This document shows, piece by piece, positions 57,057-64,000 of a stretch of DNA of 64,000 bases. The stretch's first letter is position 1, and each line of letters opens with the position of its first letter. This DNA is from Korobacter sp036501185 (lineage in GTDB: Bacteria; Acidobacteriota; Terriglobia; Terriglobales; Acidobacteriaceae): assembly GCA_036501185.1 (NCBI GenBank), contig DASYAU010000013.1, positions 1 to 64,000 of the forward strand. The letters are read 5' to 3'. A program made the translations under genes and the position numbers. The notes under the pieces are model-generated. The model ran no database searches. It had not been told where the DNA came from and saw nothing but the letters and a program-made list of their open reading frames with translations.

Positions 57057-58157
57057 TTAGTCGCCAGTAGCGCGTCGCACAGCCTGTGAAACCGGCTTTT
57101 CCGGCATGGAAAGCTGCGAATTTGGCTTCTCAAGCGGCGCATCGATCTCCAGAGGAAGCCGCCAATCCTGCGCCGAAACACGTCCTGCTTCCACCCACGC
57201 GAACCGCGTCATCAGCGAGCCCGCAATGCTCGACGCCGCGGCAATTCTTCGAAGTTTTCTCGACGTTTCACGAGGCGTAAACAGAGCGGCCAACCGAAGT
57301 CCCAGCGGAACCGGCCCCGAGAGCATTCCACCAGTGCGAATCATCCATCCGCTATAACCGTGCTTAAGCGGATCAGCGACTTTGCCCGAGTTTGTCTCAA
57401 TTTTCACGCCCTGCGCGGATTCCACCGAAGCTGCCAGCATTCCCAGCACATTGAGCGCTGGACTGCGATCGTGCCCCATCAACTCCAGCAGCGACACGGC
57501 CGTGTTCAACCCGCTCATTCCGAAGTGCAGCGGCAAGGTCGTCGCGTGCTCATTCCAAATGGGAATGGCCGTCGTGCTCAGCAGCACGCCGGTGTAATTC
57601 GAGAAGGGAAGCGCAAACCCGCACGCGAATCCCTCAGCCACGCTGCCAAGCACCTTCACTGCGTTGCTGCCCACCACTTCGCCGATCCACTGCGCAAAAG
57701 CCGAAGCCCCCGCAAACGTCCCGAACGCAGCCAGTGCCCACGCGCCAACCGACATCGGACTCTGCGGCTTAAATACCCTGAGCATGTTGAAGAAGCGCTC
57801 TGGCCTTCCCAGGTCCGAGATCAGCAGCGCGCTAGAAATTATCGCGCCACCAGCGGCAATCCACCGGCAATCTGCGGCGATCTGCAGGTCCTTGCCCGTC
57901 CAGTGCGCCATCGCGCCAATCACGGCTGCCGACCCCGCAGCGCCGCCTACGAAGAAGTACACCGGGATCTCCCACGTCCACTGCGGCTCCTTCAGCAGCG
58001 GGATCCCGTAGTATCCGGTCTCCGGCGAAGCAATCGGGAATGGCGCACCCCCGGGGCGTACTCCAATCGCTCGCACCTGCCCATGCCGTTCAGCCTCGTG
58101 ACGAATATCGTTCAGTCGCTCTTCGCGTTTCAAATCGCTTTTCGATGGCTCGCTCAT
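57057..58157 (-). CDS. NrfD-like membrane subunit of formate dehydrogenase
   Basis: 366 residues from ATG 58157, whose ATGA overlaps the stop of the iron-sulfur subunit gene; the open frame extends further but only into that gene. After a charged N-terminus, YYGIPLLKEPQWTWEIPVYFFVGGAAGSAAVIG starts the NrfD/PsrC family, followed by about eight helices (for example LLISDLGRPERFFNMLRVFKPQSPMSVGAWAL). NrfD proteins carry electrons from the Fe-S subunit to the quinone pool without haem. Last gene of the operon; a solo CACAGAGG repeat lies just past its stop. Confidence 0.9.
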   Translation of the reverse strand: MSEPSKSDLKREERLNDIRHEAERHGQVRAIGVRPGGAPFPIASPETGYYGIPLLKEPQWTWEIPVYFFVGGAAGSAAVIGAMAHWTGKDLQIAADCRWIAAGGAIISSALLISDLGRPERFFNMLRVFKPQSPMSVGAWALAAFGTFAGASAFAQWIGEVVGSNAVKVLGSVAEGFACGFALPFSNYTGVLLSTTAIPIWNEHATTLPLHFGMSGLNTAVSLLELMGHDRSPALNVLGMLAASVESAQGVKIETNSGKVADPLKHGYSGWMIRTGGMLSGPVPLGLRLAALFTPRETSRKLRRIAAASSIAGSLMTRFAWVEAGRVSAQDWRLPLEIDAPLEKPNSQLSMPEKPVSQAVRRATGD

Positions 58158-58936
58158 CTCCGGCTCCCGAGAAACGCAAACAAGCTTCCCGCCAGCAGCA
58201 CGCCCGCGGCGATCGCCGAACTCGTCCACGCATCTTTCAAATACACTGTCGGCACTTCGGGGTTCGGCGGCAGATTGTATTGCTTCGCGTCGCCGCGCAC
58301 GATGAACGCAGCATGCGTTCCACCCACGCTGGTATGCGTCGGATCGTAGTAGTGCGCGTCGTCCATGCCGCGCGATTGCAGCTCCGCCATGCGTTCTTTC
58401 GCAGCAATGCGCATCTCCTCAATCGGCCCGAACTTGATCGACTCCGTCGGACACGCCTTCGCGCACGCCGGCTTCAGCCCTTCCTTCTGACGGTCGTAGC
58501 AGAACGTGCACTTGAATGCCCTTCCGTCGTCTACGTTCTTCTGCACCACGCCAAATGGACACGCCATCACGCAGTACGAGCACCCGTTGCACACGTCGGG
58601 CTGCACAAACACGCCGCCAAACTCCGTCCGCACAATTGCGCCCGTCGGACAAGCTTCCAGGCATCCAGCGTTCTCGCAGTGCTTGCACACATCGCTCTCG
58701 AAGCGCCACGACGCGAGATCGGCGTCATTGCCGCCCACTCCGGGTTCTGGCGCATGTTCGACGAAGCTCACGTGGCGCCAAGTCGAATGTCCGAGATGAC
58801 CAGTGTTGTCGTACGAGAAGCCCGACCAGTCGTAGCCGTCTGCTTCCACTTGGTTCCACTCCTTGCAGGCCACCTCGCACGCTTTGCAGCCAATGCACAA
58901 CGTGGCGTCGGTGAGGAATGCGGTAACGTTGCTCAT
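58154..58936 (-). CDS. Formate dehydrogenase iron-sulfur subunit
   Basis: 260 residues from ATG 58936, overlapping the catalytic subunit's stop (ATGA). Four ferredoxin-type cluster sets: CIGCKACEVACKEWN (Cys14, 17, 20, 24), CKHCENAGCLEACPTGA, CNGCSYCVMACPFG and CTFCYDRQKEGLKPACAKACPTES, so four [4Fe-4S] clusters as in FdnH. A C-terminal membrane helix (about 236-255, SSAIAAGVLLAGSLFAFLG) anchors it. It wires the molybdenum subunit to the NrfD-like quinone reductase. Confidence 0.94.
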   Translation of the reverse strand: MSNVTAFLTDATLCIGCKACEVACKEWNQVEADGYDWSGFSYDNTGHLGHSTWRHVSFVEHAPEPGVGGNDADLASWRFESDVCKHCENAGCLEACPTGAIVRTEFGGVFVQPDVCNGCSYCVMACPFGVVQKNVDDGRAFKCTFCYDRQKEGLKPACAKACPTESIKFGPIEEMRIAAKERMAELQSRGMDDAHYYDPTHTSVGGTHAAFIVRGDAKQYNLPPNPEVPTVYLKDAWTSSAIAAGVLLAGSLFAFLGSRR

Positions 58937-61900
58937 GCCGGCTGCTCCGCTTTCTCCCGGACGTACTCCCGCGCACGCTCTCCCCGCGGCCTGCGTCCAG
59001 GCTCGATGTCGCATATCAGTGCCTTGGTCTCCATGATCCGCACGTTCGGCTCCTCGCTGATCGCCAGCAGGTCATTGGCGACGTCGCCCTTGACCAGGCC
59101 GTTATAACCCCAGTGATAGGGAAGCCCAATCTGGTGAACCGTTCGCCCTTCCACCCACAGAGGCCGCATCCGTCGTGTCACCAGCACCCGTGCCTCAATC
59201 ACCGCGCGCGGCGTAGTAATCGTTGCGTATTTTCCGTGTTCCAACGCCCGCTCCGCTGCCAGCTCTGGCGATACCTCGCAGAACAGCTCTGGCTGCAACT
59301 CCGCCAGGTGCGGCAGAGTACGCGACATTCCGCCCGCCGTATGGTGCTCGGTGAGGCGATAGGTCGTCAGCGCGAACGGATAGCGATCGTCCCCGAACTT
59401 GGCGTACGGATTGTCTGGACGTAGTTTCTTATCCGCCGGTGGATTGGAGTCGTGCTCATACGGGTACAACGGGTTGCGGAACTGCGACTCCAGCGGCTCA
59501 TAGTGCGTCGGCAGCGGCCCGTCTTTCAGACCGCTCGGCACCCATATCCACCCCATTCCATCCGGATGCAGCATGAACGGCTTGTCCCCGGCGATCCCGT
59601 CGATGCCCTTCGCCCCGGGCGGCGGTCGATATCCGGGCGCCTTCTTCTTATCGAAGTCCGGCTGATCGACTCCGGTCCACTCCTGTTTTTCCTCGTCCCA
59701 CCAGACGAGCTTTTTGCGCTCGCTCCACGGCTTGCCATCCGGACGCGCCGAAGCACGGTTGTAGAGAATGCGAATGTCGCTCGGCCACGAAAAGCCCCAG
59801 CCGTGTCCGAGATAGTCGGTCGGCGCGCGCGAATTCGCCTGGTTCGTCATCGGATCGGGATGCACGCCCGCATAGATCCAGCATCCGCTCGCCGTGCTGC
59901 CATCATCCTTCAGCTCTTGATACCGCGTAATGTGCTTGCCGGATCCGAGATCCCGACCATTGATTTCCTGGAGCACCTGCGCAGCACTCGGCTCATTCAG
60001 CGCGCCTTGCGTGTAGTAGTCCCACGTCAGCTTATTCAGTGCTTCGTACTTCTTGCCGCTCATCCCCGCAGCCTTTGCCTTCAACCGGCGTCCAAGGTGA
60101 TACATGAACCACAGCTCGCTGCGAATATCGCCCGCCGGTTCAACCGCCTGCTCGCGGTATTGCACCAGCCGTTGCGTGTTCGTGAAGCAGCCCGCTTTCT
60201 CGGCTGTTCCGGCAGCAGGGAAGAGGAAAATTTCCGTGCCGATCTCCTTGGTCTTCAGCTTGCCTGACTCGATTTCCGGTCCGCTCTTCCACCACGTGGC
60301 ACTCTCGATCTCGCGCATGTCACGCACCACGAGCCATTTCAGCTTCGACATCGCTGTGCGTTGCAGAACCGAATTGGATGCGCCTACGGCGGGGTTTTGC
60401 CCCATGATGAACAGCCCTTCGACTTTGCCGTCCTGCATGTCGAGCCAAAAGCCAAAGTGTGAGTGGTCGCCCGTCACGCGGGGCAGCAGGTCGAAGCACC
60501 AGTCGTTCTCCTTCGTCGCGTGCTCGCCATACCAGGATTTCAGCAGACTCACCGCGAACTTCGGGAAGCTGTGCCAGATGCCATTATCCGAAGTGTGTTT
60601 CTTCGTGTAGCTCTTGAAGTCGTTCGCATCCTCCTCGAAGAACGGCATCGGCAAATAGCCCGGAAGGATGTCGTAGAGAGTTGGAATATCCGTCGAACCT
60701 TGAATGGATGCATGTCCTCGCAACGCGAGGATCCCACCTCCGGGACGCCCAATATTTCCCAGCAGCATCTGCAGAATCGCCGCAGTACGAATGATCTGGA
60801 CGCCCTTCGAGTGTTGCGTGAACCCGACCGCGTAACAGATCGCCGCTGTCTTCTCAGGTCCCGACGCATTGCAGAACGTCTCGGCGACTTTCAGGAACTG
60901 CTCGCGCGGCACGCCGCAATGCTCCTCAATGAACTCCGGCGTGTAGCGCGCGAAATGCCGCTTCAACACCTGGTAAACGCAGCGCGGATGTTGCAGCGTT
61001 TCATCGCTCTGGTGTTTCGGCGTCGTAGTGGCTTCTCCGCCGCGGTCCTTGCCATGGCCGCCGCCCGCGTCGTGATGTCCGGGATCACTGCCACCGCCAG
61101 AGTCCTTCTTCGGCGATCCCGCGTAGGCCCAAGTGTCAGGCTTGTACTTCTTCGCTTCCTCGTCCCAGCCCGACCACACCCCGCCGTTCTCTTCCGGGTC
61201 TTTCATGTCCTCACGCAGTATCACCGGCGCATTGGTGTAGTGCACCACGTAATCGCGGAAGATCTTGTCGTGCGTAATTGCATAATTGATCATTCCGCCG
61301 AGAAACAGGATGTCGGCCCCGGCGCGGAACGGCACCCAGATATCCGCCATGGCAGACGTCCGTGTAAACCGCGGGTCAACGTGAATGATTTTGCCGCCCC
61401 GCTCCCGCGACTCCATCACCCACTGGAAGCCGACCGGATGGTTCTCCGCCATATTCGATCCCATGATGAGGATCGCATCCGCATTCGCTAAGTCCTGCTG
61501 TGCCGTCGTGGCTCCGCCGCGTCCAAACGATGTCCCCAGACCGGGGACGGTGGAGCTGTGTCATATCCGGGCTTGGTTGCTTACGCAAACCATGCCCAGA
61601 CCTCCTGCAAATAATTTTTTGATCAGGTAATTCTCTTCGTTATCGAGGGTCGCGCCGCCAAGGTGAGCGATCGCCTTGGTCTGCATCACCCACTCGTCAT
61701 CCTGTTTTTCGACGAACGTGCGTTCGCGCGACTCCCACACCCGGTCGGCCACCATGTCCATCGCGGTTTCCAGGTCCAGGTCCTCCCAGTCGGTCGCGTA
61801 GGGCCGGCGATAACGTACCTTCATCAGTCGCGAGTCGACGGTGTGTAGCTGATAGGTGGCAGCGCCCTTTGGGCAGAGTCGGCCTCGGGAGATCGGAGAA

Positions 61901-62127
61901 TCCGGATCGCCCTCAATACTTATCAATTCGTTATGCTTGTGGAATACGAGCTGCCCACACCCCACGCCGCAATAAGGACAGATCGACCGCGTGACCTCCG
62001 CATCGAGGTTTCGCGGCTCCAGCTTGCGGGTCTTTTCACTGAAGGCGGTTTCACCCGTAGCCCGCCAATCACCGTTTTGAATTTGTCGAACAACCGGCCA
62101 GCGAGAGAGAAGATCTTTTAGCAACAC
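58933..62127 (-). CDS. fdhA: Selenocysteine-containing formate dehydrogenase catalytic subunit
   Basis: 1064 residues when TGA 61563-61561 is read as selenocysteine (Sec189). N-terminal cluster: CPYCGVGC (Cys50, 53, 57) and LCPKG (Cys85, Lys87). Upstream of the TGA: CVSNQARI; downstream in the same frame: HSSTVPGLGTSFGRGGATTA, then ADAILIMGSNMAENHPVGF, which is the conserved ARI-U-HS site of Sec formate dehydrogenases. A SECIS hairpin follows the TGA at once. Molybdopterin domains and the C-terminal MoCo-binding domain (YPFALTTYRLTEHHTAGG) are complete. Starts at GTG 62127. No Tat motif is seen in the first 50 residues, unlike FdnG. A Gly/His-rich insert (about 335-370) is unusual. Oxidises formate or reduces CO2, feeding the neighbouring quinone module. 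Confidence 0.95.
61532..61548 (-). promoter_or_regulatory. Bacterial SECIS element
   Basis: RNA of the minus strand reads GUCCCC-GGUCU-GGGGAC: a perfect 6-bp stem with loop GGUCU, starting 12 nt after the UGA. E. coli fdhF and fdnG SECIS hairpins have the same distance and carry GGUCU, the SelB contact. It lies within the coding region and encodes part of VPGLGTS. Confidence 0.9.
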
Positions 62128-62226
62128 TTCACCCCCAAACGGGTAAGAGGAAGATCGGCCGCTCCCGGTTGCCCGCGAGCGGCGCAGACCATTTCCGCGC
62201 AGTCGCGGCGTGGTAAATTAGCCGGA

Positions 62227-63156
62227 ATGTCTCTGCAATCCATCAAGAATTACCTTGTGCGCCGCGGCCCGGACGATCCGCTGGTGCATAGCGCGCTTAA
62301 AGTGAAAGCCCGTGTCTCGGGTTTCAAGGTGCGCTTTTTCGACGACCGCATCGCGATAGAACGCGGGCGCCGCCGGATCATTCTGCACAAAGCTGAGTAC
62401 GTCCAGGTGCCGATCACGATGGAATGCTTCCACCAATTTTTCGACAGCGTGTGTGGGGTGGAAAAGAATGGCGTTACAGAGCTCGATTTTTCCCAACCCG
62501 GAGTGCATCGCTATCGTCGCAGCGACGTGGCACTTCACTTTCCATCGATTCCGGAAGAGGATTCCATGGATGCCTATAGCCACTGGTACCGTCCGCAGCC
62601 AGGCGATGTAGTTTGGGACGCTGGCGCCCACGCAGGCGCAACCTCGTATTTTTTGTCCCAATGGGTCGGTCTGACGGGACGGGTATATGCCTTCGAGCCC
62701 GACGAAAAGAATTACGAGTTCCTGCTGAAAAACATCGAGCTGCACAAGCTCGCGAACGTGGTCCCAGTCAAGAAAGCACTCGCTGGGAAGTCGGGAACCA
62801 TGGACTTCATTATGGATGGAACGATGTCAGCCGGCCTTTCGGATTACCTGCGATACGTCGACGAAACCACCGTGAAGACCGTGCCAACCGTCAGTTTCGT
62901 CGATGCCTGCGATGAGTTCGGCTGCGTTCCTAAGTACGTGAAGATGGACATCGAAGGAGCCGAGGTTGCAGTTGTCGAGAGTGCTGCTGACTTCCTGCGC
63001 GCGCACCCAGTGCACTTCGCCATTGAGAGTTACCACTGGAATGGTGACAAACTCACGCGCGATCTGCTGGACCCATTTTTTCCCACGATTGGATATGCAG
63101 TTGAATCATCAGATCGATTCGGGCAGATGTTTACCTGGGCAAAGCCGCCCGCGTGA
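62227..63156 (+). CDS. FkbM-family methyltransferase
   Basis: 309 residues. Central SAM fold (about 115-260): DVVWDAGAHAGATSYFLSQWVG (motif I), VYAFEPDEKNYEFLLKNIEL, the GKSGTM loop and VKMDIEGAEVAVVESA, the FkbM signature. FkbM enzymes O-methylate sugars or polyketides. The N-terminal 110 residues are less typical. Divergent from the formate dehydrogenase operon (99-bp gap); convergent with the following methyltransferase. Substrate unknown. Confidence 0.88.
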   Translation: MSLQSIKNYLVRRGPDDPLVHSALKVKARVSGFKVRFFDDRIAIERGRRRIILHKAEYVQVPITMECFHQFFDSVCGVEKNGVTELDFSQPGVHRYRRSDVALHFPSIPEEDSMDAYSHWYRPQPGDVVWDAGAHAGATSYFLSQWVGLTGRVYAFEPDEKNYEFLLKNIELHKLANVVPVKKALAGKSGTMDFIMDGTMSAGLSDYLRYVDETTVKTVPTVSFVDACDEFGCVPKYVKMDIEGAEVAVVESAADFLRAHPVHFAIESYHWNGDKLTRDLLDPFFPTIGYAVESSDRFGQMFTWAKPPA

Positions 63157-63216
63157 TCATCGGGTCGACCCACGGCGCCGGCCTAAACTTCATGCGCGGC
63201 CGTAGCGAGCTCGTGC

Positions 63217-63981
63217 TTACGTCTTCCTCGCCCTTAACAGCGGCTGGTGAAATCCTGTTTGCTCCGCTCCGAAAATCTGCACCTCCGCGAATCCACTTTC
63301 GCGCAGTAAGTTCGCCAGTTCGCATTTGAGGATCGCGCAATAATTTCCTGTGAAGTGCATCACTTGCCAGTGACGGGCGACTTCGTTGGTGACATAAACA
63401 TGCGCCGTGTAGCGACGCTCGTCATGCCAGTCCCAAACTTCGTGGAAGATGCGCCGGCCGCTTCCATTGCCGGAGAAGTGCGGCGGCATGACTGCCGGAT
63501 GGGTTTCAAGTACTGGGTCATAGTCGCGGATTCCAGTCAGCAGCACTCCGCCCGGCCGCAATCGGCTGAGGATAGCCGTTGCTGCAGCGCGCATGTCGAA
63601 CTCAGTGCCCAGGTGAGGGAATGCGTTGTCGAGTGCGATCGCCGCGCCATAGAAGTTCTCATGGGCATGTTCGAGCCGCCGCAGGTCATCCACGCGGAAT
63701 GGAATTGCCAGTCCGCGCCGCTCTGCATCGCATTTCGCGTGTGTGATCGAAGTTTCCGAACCATCGGAACCTTCAACGGTGTAACCCATGTCCGCGAGCC
63801 CGATCGCTTGAGTTCCCATGCCCGCGGCACAGTCGAGCAGTGTCCCGCAGGGAGCGGGATCGGGGAGAAGTTCTCGCAATATGGAGTCGCCGTGGCGCAT
63901 TCGGGACAATCCGGCAACAGACTCTGGGAAACCCCCATCGTTCCACGAAGATGCCACGTATGCGAGAGTACGGCCAGCCAC
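63217..63981 (-). CDS. Class I SAM-dependent methyltransferase
   Basis: 254 residues from GTG 63981. Methyltransferase fold: CGTLLDCAAGMGTQAIGLADMGYTVEGSDGSETSITHA (motif I and the acidic loop) at about 45-80, FRVDDLRRLEHAH, IALDNAFPHL and the late strand GGVLLTGIRDYD. C-terminal beta part contains EVWDWHDERRYTAHVYVTNE. Resembles glycine/sarcosine N-methyltransferase-like proteins but without a diagnostic motif. It may start upstream of the window's right end if a longer frame exists; the GTG is 19 bp from the edge. Confidence 0.82.
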   Translation of the reverse strand: MAGRTLAYVASSWNDGGFPESVAGLSRMRHGDSILRELLPDPAPCGTLLDCAAGMGTQAIGLADMGYTVEGSDGSETSITHAKCDAERRGLAIPFRVDDLRRLEHAHENFYGAAIALDNAFPHLGTEFDMRAAATAILSRLRPGGVLLTGIRDYDPVLETHPAVMPPHFSGNGSGRRIFHEVWDWHDERRYTAHVYVTNEVARHWQVMHFTGNYCAILKCELANLLRESGFAEVQIFGAEQTGFHQPLLRARKT

Positions 63982-64000
63982 TGTACTTCCGCGGCAGACG

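Noticed and set aside
57360..61491. Several long plus-strand ORFs opposite the formate dehydrogenase genes (for example 57360-58349, 58040-59107, 60463-61491)
   Set aside because: They are Arg/His-rich mirror frames of GC-rich genes with clear function on the other strand and show no family features.
61464..61561. Treating the TGA in formate dehydrogenase as a nonsense mutation giving two pseudogene halves
   Set aside because: Conserved Sec context, unbroken frame on both sides and a SECIS hairpin with a GGUCU loop make recoding far more likely.

Overview
The window reads as a stretch of chromosome from an Acidobacteriota member, most likely class Terriglobia (Koribacter/Edaphobacter-like). 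This is inferred from moderately high GC, many secreted or beta-propeller proteins, a serine/threonine kinase with a TolB-like propeller, a tricorn-type protease, AsmA/TamB proteins, and intergenic repeats of the 'GTCATCCTGA...CGAAGGACC' and 'GGCATGGCT-TC-AGCCATGCC' type. No rRNA, tRNA, CRISPR array or prophage was recognised.

Layout. 0-7 kb: the 5' end of a membrane protein, a phosphoesterase/phospholipase C-like protein, a multicopper oxidase whose signal peptide lies in a different frame, an ACE-like M2 metallopeptidase lacking its catalytic Glu, and a low-complexity secreted protein, all on the minus strand. 7-17 kb: a divergent ThiF/MoeB-like enzyme and a plus-strand outer-membrane biogenesis cluster (Omp85/BamA with seven apparent POTRA repeats, a SurA-like chaperone without a PPIase domain, TamB, Pcm). 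17-23.4 kb: a minus-strand fatty-acid beta-oxidation operon in Bacillus-like order fadN-fadA-fadE. A promoter with an almost perfect FadR-type (TetR) box lies upstream, and a 542-bp inverted-repeat-bounded element with a frameshifted GxxExxY (PD-(D/E)xK) gene sits between fadA and fadE.

23.4-32 kb: Nudix hydrolase, patatin phospholipase, M28 carboxypeptidase, unknown proteins, a DksA-zinc-finger/SpoIIE phosphatase fusion, ThiC, and a decayed ABC-permease gene. 32-38 kb: Ser/Thr kinase, then a cytochrome c maturation operon ccmEABCD (ccmD is only 41 codons) with a DUF3592-like gene attached. 38-48 kb: serine hydrolase, a DUF4139-like pseudogene, a small C2H2-finger protein, two paralogous membrane-anchored proteins (one split into two overlapping ORFs), a GVxG-repeat secreted protein, a purine permease and a Tat-exported amidase. 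48-56.7 kb: tricorn protease, AsmA protein, secreted propeller-like protein, double-VOC protein, small helical protein. 57-62 kb: a formate dehydrogenase operon whose catalytic subunit is interrupted by an in-frame TGA that is clearly a selenocysteine codon with a SECIS hairpin. 62-64 kb: two methyltransferases.

Main points of interest: the selenocysteine formate dehydrogenase with its GGUCU-loop SECIS; the GxxExxY/CACAGAGG inverted-repeat element and its solo copies placed just after stop codons; the FadR-type operator on fadNAE; the homopolymer frameshift in the multicopper oxidase; and the predicted inactive M2 peptidase.
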